A stretch of 64,000 nt of DNA from Lachnospiraceae bacterium (GTDB lineage: Bacteria > Bacillota > Clostridia > Lachnospirales > Lachnospiraceae): NCBI GenBank assembly GCA_024682375.1, contig JAIKZI010000002.1, forward strand, positions 1-64,000. Direction: 5' to 3'. Made by a program: the position numbers and the translations under genes. The notes below the pieces were generated by a model, which was not told where the DNA came from, made no database searches, and worked only from the letters and a program-made list of their open reading frames with translations. Shown here in pieces: positions 28,656 through 36,774 of the stretch (position 1 is the stretch's first letter; each line of letters starts with the position of its first letter).

Positions 28656-30197
28656 ATGAAAGAAAAGAAATTAGGACTTATGTCTCTCATACTGATGATT
28701 TTCACATCGGTTTACGGATTTAATAATATACCTAGATCATATTACCTTATGGGATTTGCAGCAATTCCATGGTTTGTGATATCAGGTCTTTTATTTTTTA
28801 TACCATTTGCTTTTATGATTGCAGAGTATGGTTCTGCATTTAGAACTGAATCTGGTGGAATGTATTCATGGCTCAGTAAATCGGTTGGACCTAAGTATGC
28901 ATTTATTGGAACTTTTATGTGGTATTCATCATATGTTTTATGGATGGTGAATGTTGCATCTGGAATTTGGGTACCTGTATCAAATATAATTTTTGGAGAA
29001 GATACTACATCAAAATGGTCATTGTTCGGAATTGAGTTTTTGTCTGGTCAGAGACTTCTTGGAATCATGGCAGCACTATTCTTTATTTGTGTAACATATT
29101 TTGATTCTAAGGGTATTGATAAAATTCAGAAGGTTACATCAGTAGGTGGTACTGCCGTACTTACTATAAATGTAATTGTTTTAATTGGATCTATTATTAT
29201 GATTATCGCTCGTCATGGTCAGTTCGAGCAGCCATTTTTAGGTGTGCATTCACTTGCAACTCCACTCAATGCAGATTATCAGGGACATCCTTTGATGATT
29301 CTTTCATTTATTGTATACGCTCTATTTGCATATGGTGGAATTGAAGCTGTAGGTGGTCTTGTTGATAAAACAGAGAATCCTAAGAAGAATTTCCCAAAGG
29401 GAATCGTGAGTGCAGCTATGGTAATTGTAGTAGGATATGCACTTTTAATTCTTTTGGTTGGTTCATTTACTAATTATGATGAAATACTAGGAAAGGGAAA
29501 TATTAACCTTGGAAATGTTTCATATATAATTATGTCAAACTTTGCATCTTCATTTGGTGCAGCGTTTGGAGCATCAAAAGCTACTCAGGTTGCTCTTGCA
29601 CATGGATTTGCCCGTGTATATGCACTAATTATGCTTCTTGCACTCCTAGGAGCGATGTTTACACTAGTGTATTCAACACTTAAACAGATTATCGATGGAA
29701 CTCCTGCGGAATTATGGCCAGGAAAAGTAGGTCAGATTGAAGAGGATGGAATGCCAAAGAATGCTATGTGGATTCAGTGTGCAATCGTTTGTACAATGAT
29801 TCTTCTTATCTCATTCAGCGGAGATTCAATGCAGCAGTTCTTCCTAATCCTTACAGCTATTGTAAATGTAGGTATGACAATTCCATATTTGTTTATCTCA
29901 TTTGCTTTTCCATCATTCAAAAAGCTTAAGAACTTAGATAGATCTTTTGAGGTTTATAAGTCACAGAAGTCTGCTAATTTCTGGGGATATTTTGTAACAT
30001 TGATTCTAGCTCTTGCTATCGGTTTTGCTATTATCCAGCCTGTATTTACTGGTGATGTTGCTACAACAGTATGGTCAGTAATCGGACCTATTTTCTTTGG
30101 AGTAGTAGCATGGATTATGTATTCTCGATATGAGAGAAAATGTGAAAGCAAAGATGCAGTTGAAGAAACAACTGAAGAAGCAATTGAAGCTGAATAA
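28656..30197 (+). CDS. APC-superfamily amino acid permease, YjeM-like
   Basis: A 513-aa integral membrane protein with about 12 hydrophobic helices. The start MSLILMIFTSVYGFNNIPRS and the block AEYGSAFRTESGGMYSWLSKSVGP are those of the APC glutamate/GABA-antiporter branch, and the overall pattern resembles E. coli YjeM, a transporter of unknown substrate. The C-terminus is acidic. It has its own terminator; the 227 bp upstream hold no clear operator. The substrate is presumably an amino acid or amine. Confidence 0.85.
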   Translation: MKEKKLGLMSLILMIFTSVYGFNNIPRSYYLMGFAAIPWFVISGLLFFIPFAFMIAEYGSAFRTESGGMYSWLSKSVGPKYAFIGTFMWYSSYVLWMVNVASGIWVPVSNIIFGEDTTSKWSLFGIEFLSGQRLLGIMAALFFICVTYFDSKGIDKIQKVTSVGGTAVLTINVIVLIGSIIMIIARHGQFEQPFLGVHSLATPLNADYQGHPLMILSFIVYALFAYGGIEAVGGLVDKTENPKKNFPKGIVSAAMVIVVGYALLILLVGSFTNYDEILGKGNINLGNVSYIIMSNFASSFGAAFGASKATQVALAHGFARVYALIMLLALLGAMFTLVYSTLKQIIDGTPAELWPGKVGQIEEDGMPKNAMWIQCAIVCTMILLISFSGDSMQQFFLILTAIVNVGMTIPYLFISFAFPSFKKLKNLDRSFEVYKSQKSANFWGYFVTLILALAIGFAIIQPVFTGDVATTVWSVIGPIFFGVVAWIMYSRYERKCESKDAVEETTEEAIEAE

Positions 30198-30229
30198 ATA
30201 ATAAATTATATAAGTTTATAAATATGAAG

Positions 30230-30261
30230 GAACTATCTCTTTAAGAGATGGTTCTTTTTTT
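30230..30261 (+). terminator. Terminator after the YjeM-like permease gene
   Basis: GAACTATCTCT pairs with AGAGATGGTTC around TTA, then TTTTTTT. Confidence 0.9.
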
Positions 30262-30295
30262 ATTTAAAAAGAAAATTGATTAATATATAATCAAA

Positions 30296-30446
30296 ATACC
30301 GAGATAAGCCTTGAAATAACTGGGGTGCAACCGGTGGTTTACAAATTTCAAAGCAGACTTTATGGTACGTAACTAAGGCAATAAGTATTCTGAAACTAAG
30401 AAATGGTTAACCAAATTATTCAGTAGATGATTTTAGTTCCAGAATA
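30296..30446 (+). promoter_or_regulatory. Structured 5' leader of the XRE-membrane gene (unidentified RNA element)
   Basis: About 150 nt between the previous terminator and the next ribosome site contain nested pairings. TACC/GGTA (30297-30300, 30364-30367) encloses TTGAAAT/ATTTCAA (30311-30317, 30345-30351), which encloses ACTGG/CCGGT (30319-30323, 30331-30335). A separate long stem pairs TATTCTGAAACTAAGA (30386-30401) with TTTTAGTTCCAGAATA (30431-30446), one mismatch, and ends 1 base before GGAGG. It contains the palindrome TGGTTAACCA in its loop. I do not recognise a known riboswitch class. Confidence 0.5.
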
Positions 30447-30460
30447 TGGAGGATGAAAAA

Positions 30461-31429
30461 ATGATACTAGCAGATAAGATTATTAATGAAAGAAAGAAGT
30501 TAGGCTGGTCACAGGAAGAATTAGCAGAGAAGCTTGAAGTATCACGTCAGTCAGTTTCAAAATGGGAAAGTGCACAGTCTACACCAGATCTAAGTAGAAT
30601 TCTTAAAATGGCAGAGATTTTTGGTGTTAGCACAGATTATTTATTAAAAGATGAAGTTGGTGAAAGTGAAGTAAAAGAGGATGTCTCCTTTTCAGATGAA
30701 AAGCTTAGACCAGTAAGTATGGAAGAGGCTTCAAAATATTTAGAGGAAGTTAGAGTTGCAACTCCTAAAACAGCTATTGGAGTTATGCTTTGCATTATTT
30801 CACCTATCGTATTATTAATGAGCTCAGATTTATCAGAAAGATTTGGAATCGAAGAGAATGTCTTATCAGCTATTGGTATTGCGACACTTTTGGTTCTAAT
30901 TGCAACTGCTGTTTTTATTTTTATCCTAAATGGAAGAAGCTTAGATAAATATGATTTCTTAGAAATTGAACCTATAGATACAGCTTATGGCGTTGATGGT
31001 ATGGTAAGGGAGAAGAAAGAAAAATATGATAAGAAACATATTCTCTTCAAGGGAATTGGTGTAGGACTTTGTATCGTAAGTGCAATACCACTTCTGGTTA
31101 GTTCTATTATGACTAAAGAAATTGATGGTGGAGTGAGAGTTTCATTTTTACTAGCGATTGTAGCAATTGGAGTTAGTTTCATTATAAATGCAAATGGAAT
31201 TACGGAAGCGTGTGATAAACTTCTCCAAGAAGGCGATTACACAATTAGCGGGAAAAAAGCAAATGCTATAATAAATAAAATTAGCGGTGTTTATTGGGCT
31301 CTTTCAGTGATTATATATTTGGTCTGGAGTTTTACAACAAACGATTGGCAGTTCACATGGATTGTTTGGCCGGTTGTTGGAATTCTTTATGGTGGAATTT
31401 GTGGAATGATAAAAGCATTTACAAAATAA
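30461..31429 (+). CDS. XRE-family DNA-binding protein with membrane domain
   Basis: A 322-aa protein. Residues ~1-62 are an HTH_3 (Cro/CI) domain (LGWSQEELAEKLEVSRQSVSKWES, DLSRILKMAEIFGVSTDYLL). Residues ~105-322 contain about six hydrophobic helices in pairs. Membrane-tethered XRE proteins like this are common in Firmicutes and are presumed one-component sensors; no target is known. The start at 30461 is used because GGAGG (30448-30452) precedes it; the ATG at 30446 overlaps that site. The structured leader upstream suggests control at the RNA level. Confidence 0.85.
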   Translation: MILADKIINERKKLGWSQEELAEKLEVSRQSVSKWESAQSTPDLSRILKMAEIFGVSTDYLLKDEVGESEVKEDVSFSDEKLRPVSMEEASKYLEEVRVATPKTAIGVMLCIISPIVLLMSSDLSERFGIEENVLSAIGIATLLVLIATAVFIFILNGRSLDKYDFLEIEPIDTAYGVDGMVREKKEKYDKKHILFKGIGVGLCIVSAIPLLVSSIMTKEIDGGVRVSFLLAIVAIGVSFIINANGITEACDKLLQEGDYTISGKKANAIINKISGVYWALSVIIYLVWSFTTNDWQFTWIVWPVVGILYGGICGMIKAFTK

Positions 31430-31441
31430 AAGAATGGAAGC

Positions 31442-32227
31442 TTATTTTTGCTTCCATTCAGGATGGGTTCTAAAATATCGATTTTGATATTGTTTAGGGG
31501 TCATACCTACAATTCTATTAAAAACGGAAATAAAATGACTTTCAGAAGAGAAGGCGAGGAATTCTCCAATATCTGATTCGCTGTATTCAGAATAAAGGAG
31601 CATATTCTTCGCCGCTTCTATTCTTTGAGAAGTTATATATTGTTTGATAGTCTGTCCAGTCTCCTTTTTAAAGAGGTTGTTTAAATAATTTGGAGAAAGT
31701 CCGATATGATCAGCTATATCAGAAATAGAAATTCTCTCTTGAAGATGATAGTATATAAAATCTCTAGCTTTATATATATACTTACCAATAGAATCTGAAC
31801 TAGTATCAGGACATTCTTGTTTGGTTTTAGATACTTCTTCTGTGAAATGTCTCACCATATCTTCTTCAAGAGCAAAAATTTCTTCTACAGTTTCAAGAGT
31901 GTCCATCTTCTGGATGTATGAATCACTTATGTTATATGCAAGCTGAGATTCTAAACCGCCTTCAATTGCAAAACGAGTGGAAAGAGTAGTTGCTACAATG
32001 AAAATATAGCGTTTATTTCTAATATTATCATTTGAAAGTTTGCCAACGAAATTAGAATTGAAAAACCAATTATGCGCGTCAATTGAATGTAAGTCACCAT
32101 CACGAATCAATTCATAGAGACCGAGTTCATCTTCGTATGTATGATGGTCGCGTTTTGTTTCTCTTTGAAGAAAGTTTTCAATTGCAATTTTTTTATTAAT
32201 TTCATTTCTAGTATTCTTCTTATTCAT
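31442..32227 (-). CDS. AraC-family transcriptional regulator
   Basis: A 261-aa protein. The C-terminal ~100 residues hold the two HTH motifs of AraC/XylS (ISDIADHIGLSPNYLNNLFKKETGQTI and SDIGEFLAFSSESHFISVFNRIVGMTPKQYQN). The N-terminal ~160 residues are helical and not a cupin that I can recognise. It converges on the XRE-membrane gene with 12 bp between them; a GAATGGAAGC/GCTTCCATTC hairpin (about 31434-31461) spans the junction. The regulated genes are unknown. Confidence 0.88.
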   Translation of the reverse strand: MNKKNTRNEINKKIAIENFLQRETKRDHHTYEDELGLYELIRDGDLHSIDAHNWFFNSNFVGKLSNDNIRNKRYIFIVATTLSTRFAIEGGLESQLAYNISDSYIQKMDTLETVEEIFALEEDMVRHFTEEVSKTKQECPDTSSDSIGKYIYKARDFIYYHLQERISISDIADHIGLSPNYLNNLFKKETGQTIKQYITSQRIEAAKNMLLYSEYSESDIGEFLAFSSESHFISVFNRIVGMTPKQYQNRYFRTHPEWKQK

Positions 32228-32318
32228 AGTTATATTTTAACATAATTAGTTGTTTTTTGTTATGAATTAGAAAGTTAAATGATTATATTTAAAACATAAC
32301 AAGCTACTTTTTATATAG

Positions 32319-32373
32319 AGATGATATCGCCTTAATCTTTGTACTTCGGATGGGTAAGATATCATCTTTTTTT
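32319..32373 (+). terminator. Orphan intrinsic terminator with no gene before it
   Basis: AGATGATATC (32319-32328) pairs with GATATCATCT (32358-32367), followed by seven T. On the plus strand there is no coding gene between the AraC start (32227) and this hairpin, so it ends either an unannotated short RNA or stray antisense transcription. TTGTTA (32258-32263) with GATTAT/TTATAT after ~17-19 bp is a weak candidate promoter. Confidence 0.7.
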
Positions 32374-32383
32374 ATTATAAATA

Positions 32384-32488
32384 TTGACAGATTAGGAAAA
32401 AAATAGTATGTTAGTTACATCTAACAAGGGCAGCCGTCGAAGGAACATCGACGGATTTTTTTAGGACCATAAGTTAGACAAAACTAAC
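32384..32488 (+). promoter_or_regulatory. Promoter with two matching operator dyads flanking a terminator-like hairpin
   Basis: TTGACA (32384-32389) is followed after 17 bp by TATGTT (32407-32412). Overlapping this -10 is GTTAGTTACATCTAAC (32410-32425). A second copy of the same motif in inverted orientation, GTTAGACAAAACTAAC, lies at 32473-32488. Both fit GTTAGTTnnnTCTAAC when read on opposite strands. Between them CCGTCGA/TCGACGG (32434-32454) is followed by seven T, a transcription terminator shape. The motif resembles DtxR-family metalloregulator boxes; that assignment is inferred. Confidence 0.65.
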
Positions 32489-32511
32489 ATCGAACCGAAA
32501 GGGATTATTTT

Positions 32512-33063
32512 ATGCCAGATCAGTATATTGTGGAGCACTGTTCTCCAACATTGGCCGGTATCAAAACAGCTAATTTGTTTTCAATCAAAATTGAGAAAAT
32601 GAATGATGTGAACGTAGAAATTCGCGAGCTTAATTCTAAGTTACGTGATAAGGGACTTCGCGCCATTCCGGTAAAGAAAACAAAAGGATATGTTTTGATT
32701 TATTTGTACCGACCAGACTTTCTTGCCAATGATTTGGAAAATCCTGAAGTGCAGGAAATATTAGAAGGATTAGGATATGAATGCGATAAACCTGAGCAAT
32801 GCATTGTAAAACTAATCAATAATCTTGCAAAGAATGATAGCTTCCCTCATGAGATTGGACTCTTTTTAGGATATCCTCCTTGCGATGTTCGTGGATTTAT
32901 GAAAAATCCTAAGGAAGGAGTTAAGTGTAGTGGATGTTGGAAAGTTTACGGGGATGTGAAGAAAGCTGAAGAAACATTTGAAAGATATAAGAAATGTACT
33001 AACAGTTTTATGGAACGTCTAGCATCCGGAAGCAATCTTTCACAGTTAGTTGTTAGAGCGTAG
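32512..33063 (+). CDS. DUF3793-family protein
   Basis: A 183-aa soluble protein beginning VEHCSPTLAGIKTANLFS, with HEIGLFLGYPPCDVRGFM and KCSGCWKVYGD near the end. This matches the DUF3793 family, which in clostridia is often next to flavodoxin and ferrous-iron uptake genes; its biochemical role is unknown. The CSGCW pair and upstream Cys residues could bind iron. It is followed 31 bp later by a flavodoxin, and the shared upstream operators suggest metal control. Confidence 0.8.
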   Translation: MPDQYIVEHCSPTLAGIKTANLFSIKIEKMNDVNVEIRELNSKLRDKGLRAIPVKKTKGYVLIYLYRPDFLANDLENPEVQEILEGLGYECDKPEQCIVKLINNLAKNDSFPHEIGLFLGYPPCDVRGFMKNPKEGVKCSGCWKVYGDVKKAEETFERYKKCTNSFMERLASGSNLSQLVVRA

Positions 33064-33094
33064 TAAGAAAGTTATTTGCAGAAAGGATTGGATT

Positions 33095-33517
33095 ATGAGT
33101 AAAGTTGCAGTAGTTTATTGGAGCGGTACAGGAAATACAAAACAGATGGCAGAGGCAGTATTAGAAGGTGCAAAGGGTGCTGGAGCAGATGCTTCAATCT
33201 TTGAACCAGATGGATTCAATGCTGATGCAGTTTCAGAATATGATGCAATCGCTTTTGGTTGTCCAGCTATGGGAGCTGAAGAACTAGAAGATAGTGAATT
33301 TGAGCCAATGTTTTCTGATGTGGAAAATTCACTTTCAGGAAAAAAGATTGCCCTCTTCGGTTCATATGGTTGGGGTGATGGCGAATGGATGAGAAATTGG
33401 GAAGACAGATGTTCTTCTGATGGCGTTTCATTTGCTTGTGACAGTGTTATGGCTAATGAAATTCCAGATGCAGATGCGCTTAAAAAATGTAACGCCCTTG
33501 GCGCTGCATTAGTCTAA
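33095..33517 (+). CDS. Flavodoxin
   Basis: A 140-aa short-chain flavodoxin. The FMN phosphate loop is YWSGTGNTKQMAE at the N-terminus, with FGCPAMGAEELEDSEFEPMF and FGSYGWGDGEWMRNWE forming the isoalloxazine pockets. It carries low-potential electrons and replaces ferredoxin when iron is scarce, which fits cotranscription with the DUF3793 gene behind metalloregulator-like boxes. The start at 33095 follows GAAAGGATTGG. Confidence 0.93.
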   Translation: MSKVAVVYWSGTGNTKQMAEAVLEGAKGAGADASIFEPDGFNADAVSEYDAIAFGCPAMGAEELEDSEFEPMFSDVENSLSGKKIALFGSYGWGDGEWMRNWEDRCSSDGVSFACDSVMANEIPDADALKKCNALGAALV

Positions 33518-33535
33518 TATTTCTTATTACTTCCT

Positions 33536-33579
33536 AAAAAATAGGGCGGAGAAGATAATCTTCTTCGCTCTATTTTTTT
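33536..33579 (+). terminator. Terminator of the DUF3793-flavodoxin operon
   Basis: AAAAATAGGGCGGAGAAGA pairs with TCTTCTTCGCTCTATTTTT (G-T pairs included), followed by T residues. Confidence 0.9.
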
Positions 33580-33651
33580 AGAAATTCTACATTATCTTTA
33601 ATTTGCTTTCTATCTGGAGTAAAATAAAGATTCGAATGTAGGAGGATAGAA

Positions 33652-34401
33652 ATGACTAAAGCAGAAAAAGAATACAGATTAATTCAGGTCAATATCGGAA
33701 CTAAAATAAAGAAATATATAAATATTAGTTGCCTCGTATTATTGCTAGCACCATTTTTGTTTGATTTTTTTGATCCAATAAAATATCTAGCTGTTTATAA
33801 TATAGTAGTAATAATCGTGGATGGTATATTTATTCTTAGATATAGAGGTCTCTTAGTTGGAGGGTACGATGATAAAGTCGTTCCAAAAGATAGTCCGATT
33901 AGATCTGAAAATATAGATATGGAATCTAGCTTTCTTAAATATTGTATTATCTTTTTGTTTGATATGGCAGTAATCACAAAATACAATTTTGAAAATGCAC
34001 TTTCATGGTTTTTACTTATAGCAGTGTTTGGGGCTATAGTTTTTGTATACCTTCTATGGGCTAAGCTATTTAAAGCGGATGGAATAATAGTGATTTTATG
34101 TGAAATACTCTTTATAGCATTTTTTTCCGGAATGATTAGTTTTTGGGGAGTATATCTTACTGGCTCTCATAGTCAGGAAGAAGTTTCAGTGGTTGACAGA
34201 GATACTTATGTTACGAGTGGTAAAAGTAGAAGGAGAGTATACGAGGTCACTATTGAGAGGAAGAATAAACATAAAGAGGAAATGGAAGTTTCAAAGCATC
34301 TTTATGATAGAGCCGAATATATGAAAGATGGATATTTTATCGATGTAATAGAAGCTGCTGGTGGACAGAGGATGTATCGCTTGTTTTATGGAATAGATTA
34401 G
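33652..34401 (+). CDS. Uncharacterised membrane protein
   Basis: A 249-aa protein with about four hydrophobic helices (around residues 24-40, 44-60, 98-130 and 140-170). A hydrophilic C-terminal ~75 residues follows, with a basic GKSRRRVYEVTIERKNKHKEE stretch likely in the cytoplasm or outside. I recognise no family. AGGAGG precedes the ATG. It ends 9 bp before the Mur-ligase-like gene and is probably in the same operon as that gene, the Sel1 protein and YdcF. Confidence 0.75.
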   Translation: MTKAEKEYRLIQVNIGTKIKKYINISCLVLLLAPFLFDFFDPIKYLAVYNIVVIIVDGIFILRYRGLLVGGYDDKVVPKDSPIRSENIDMESSFLKYCIIFLFDMAVITKYNFENALSWFLLIAVFGAIVFVYLLWAKLFKADGIIVILCEILFIAFFSGMISFWGVYLTGSHSQEEVSVVDRDTYVTSGKSRRRVYEVTIERKNKHKEEMEVSKHLYDRAEYMKDGYFIDVIEAAGGQRMYRLFYGID

Positions 34402-34410
34402 AGGATAAAA

Positions 34411-35922
34411 ATGGAATTAGAACTACATGCATTAGATGATTATAGAAGACTTCTTTTTGATGAAGGATTGGTTGTAGAGACAAATATGGGAAAAATAGAT
34501 ACCAAGGTATCTAAGATTTCCTATAATTCAAAAGCAGTAGAGGATGGAACTCTTTTTGTATGTAAGGGAATTCATTTTTCCCCAAAATATCTTTTGGATG
34601 CAATTAATTCTGGTGCAATTGGCTATGTAGCTGAGAAGAAATTTGATGAAGTGGATTCGAGTGTGCCTTATATCATTGTTAATGATATGAGAAAGACACT
34701 TGCGCTTATTGCAAATTATTATTATGGAAATGTATGGAAGTATCTAAAGGCTGTAGGAATTACAGGTACTAAAGGTAAGTCTACAACAACTCATTTTATG
34801 AAGTTCATTTTAGATGAGCATATGAAGGAGTTGGGGAGTGATATAAGAAGTGCTTATCTTACTGGTATTCATAATTATGATGGTGTGATTGATGAGAAAT
34901 CTCATCTTACAACGGCTGAGACTTTTGAACTTCATGAGCATTTTTATAATGCAGTGCAGAGTGGAATTAAATACCTGACTATGGAGGTTTCATCTCAGGC
35001 ACTTAAATATCACAGAACTTATGGAGTGGGTTATGAAGTGGGATGCTTCTTAAATATTGGACAGGATCATATTTCTGCTCACGAGCATAAGGATTTCAAT
35101 GACTATTTCACTTCTAAACTAAAATTATTTGATCAGTGTAAGATTGCCTGTGTAAATTTAGATTGTGATCATGCAGATGAAGTATTAGAGGCTGCTAAGG
35201 CGGGAAAAAATGTAGAGAAGGTTTATACTTTTTCCCAGAAAGCGGACTGTGATTTTAAGGCATATGATATTAAACCAGGAAATGGTGGTATAGATTTTAA
35301 AGTTAAATGTGATAGCTTCGATGAGGCTTTTAGAATTGAAGTTCCGGGACTTTTTAATGTAGCAAATGCTCTTGCGGCAGTTACTATGAGCGCAGCCCTA
35401 GGTATTTCAGTTTCAGCCATAAAGAAGGGGCTAGAACTTGCACATGTAAGCGGACGTATGGAGAAGGCTGTAAAGGATGGAAAGATTGCAATCGTAGACT
35501 ATGCTCACAATAAGCTGAGTTTTGAAACATTGTTTAAGGCTATGAAGCAGGAATTTCCTGAGAGAAAGATATTTATCGTCTTCGGTTGTCCTGGTGGAAA
35601 AGCTTATGATAGAAGACAGGAAATGGGTGAGCTTGCGGGCGAATATTGTGATAAAGTATATTTAACAGAAGATGATCCTGCAGAAGAGAAGGTTATCGAT
35701 ATTTGTCATGAGATTGAGAAGTATGTAAAGAAGTATGATTGTGAGGAAGAGATCGTACTAGATAGAACTGAGGCTATCAGAAAAGCTATCCATGAGATGG
35801 ATGATAACACTGTACTTTTAGTAGCAGGAAAGGGACATGAAACAGATCAGAAGAGAGGAACAACTTATGTTCCTATGAAGTCTGATTATGATACTGTAAA
35901 AGAAATTTTTAGTAGTTTATAA
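34411..35922 (+). CDS. Mur-ligase family protein, MurE-like
   Basis: A 503-aa ATP-dependent ligase with the three Mur domains. Walker A is GITGTKGKSTTTHFM; other Mur motifs are EVSSQALKYHR, NIGQDHISAHEH, VDYAHNKLSFETLF and VLLVAGKGHET. The residues that in MurE select the added amino acid read LTEDDPAEE, where meso-DAP enzymes have DNPR and Lys enzymes DNPA-like sequences. Substrate choice is therefore uncertain. It is not in a dcw cluster, and whether it is the only MurE or a second paralogue cannot be told from this window. Confidence 0.85.
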   Translation: MELELHALDDYRRLLFDEGLVVETNMGKIDTKVSKISYNSKAVEDGTLFVCKGIHFSPKYLLDAINSGAIGYVAEKKFDEVDSSVPYIIVNDMRKTLALIANYYYGNVWKYLKAVGITGTKGKSTTTHFMKFILDEHMKELGSDIRSAYLTGIHNYDGVIDEKSHLTTAETFELHEHFYNAVQSGIKYLTMEVSSQALKYHRTYGVGYEVGCFLNIGQDHISAHEHKDFNDYFTSKLKLFDQCKIACVNLDCDHADEVLEAAKAGKNVEKVYTFSQKADCDFKAYDIKPGNGGIDFKVKCDSFDEAFRIEVPGLFNVANALAAVTMSAALGISVSAIKKGLELAHVSGRMEKAVKDGKIAIVDYAHNKLSFETLFKAMKQEFPERKIFIVFGCPGGKAYDRRQEMGELAGEYCDKVYLTEDDPAEEKVIDICHEIEKYVKKYDCEEEIVLDRTEAIRKAIHEMDDNTVLLVAGKGHETDQKRGTTYVPMKSDYDTVKEIFSSL

Positions 35923-35935
35923 GAGGGGGTGTCCT

Positions 35936-36772
35936 ATGGCTAGCCAGAAGGATTGGATCGATTTACATAATCGTCTTGAAGAGTTGTTTGAACTTGTAGA
36001 TAATGATGAAAAATATAAAGAGACAAGTCAGATACTGGCATATACTGTAGGACAGCTTGAGAGCCTGGAAGAGCTTGATGTTATGGGTGTAGTTCTAGAA
36101 CTTATCGAAGCGGATAAAACTGTAGAAATGCATCCTGAAGTAGCGGATTTGGTAGTGACTATTCTAAATAGAGGGATAGAGGAAAATATGCCTGAAGCTA
36201 TGTGTGATTTAGGAAGCCTATATTATAATGGACGCCTTGGAAAGGTTGACTATGAAAAGGCTTTTAACTTATACAAGAAAGCTTCAGAATTGGGAAATAA
36301 GCAGGCTACTGAGAATTTAGCTTACTGCTATTATTATGGAAGATCAGTAGATGTCGATTATGAGAAGGCTTATAAACTTTTTGCCAAGGGTGCGCTAGAA
36401 GGAAACCTTCGTTGCATGTATAAGATGGCCGACTTCTATAGATATGGATATTATGTAGAAATGGATTGTGAAGAAGCATATCGAATCTATATGAGATGTA
36501 TGGAAGAGATGACTGAGGATGCGGTCATAGAAGTAGGTGCGGATATCTTCGTTAGAATCGCTGATTGCTGCTATGAAGGAATAGGAACACCTGTCGATAT
36601 TCAGTCTGCTTTTATCTTCTATTCGAGGGCTGAGATACTTTGCTATCAGAGACTTTTTTCCGGAGATTATTTTATGAAAGAAAATCTACTGAGAGTTCAG
36701 GAGAGAATGAATCTTATCAGGGAAAAAACAAACGCGGATATTTTTTCTAGGTTCGAATGGTTGGAGAAATGA
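35936..36772 (+). CDS. Sel1-repeat (SLR) protein
   Basis: A 278-aa soluble helical protein. At least three Sel1/TPR-like repeats are visible from residue ~80 (AMCDLGSLYYNGRLGKVDYEKAFNLYKKASELGN, then ATENLAYCYYYG..., then RCMYKMADFYRYG...). Such repeats bind proteins. The N-terminal ~75 residues are acidic and unlike the repeats. A strong GAGGGGG precedes the ATG, 13 bp after the Mur-ligase-like gene, so it may assist that enzyme or a wall complex; this is inferred from position only. Confidence 0.83.
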   Translation: MASQKDWIDLHNRLEELFELVDNDEKYKETSQILAYTVGQLESLEELDVMGVVLELIEADKTVEMHPEVADLVVTILNRGIEENMPEAMCDLGSLYYNGRLGKVDYEKAFNLYKKASELGNKQATENLAYCYYYGRSVDVDYEKAYKLFAKGALEGNLRCMYKMADFYRYGYYVEMDCEEAYRIYMRCMEEMTEDAVIEVGADIFVRIADCCYEGIGTPVDIQSAFIFYSRAEILCYQRLFSGDYFMKENLLRVQERMNLIREKTNADIFSRFEWLEK

Positions 36773-36774
36773 GA

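Noticed and set aside
31434..31461. Hairpin between the XRE-membrane and AraC genes as a terminator
   Set aside because: The stem is good but there is no T run after it on the plus strand and it covers the end of the AraC gene; termination is unproven, so it is mentioned only with the gene.
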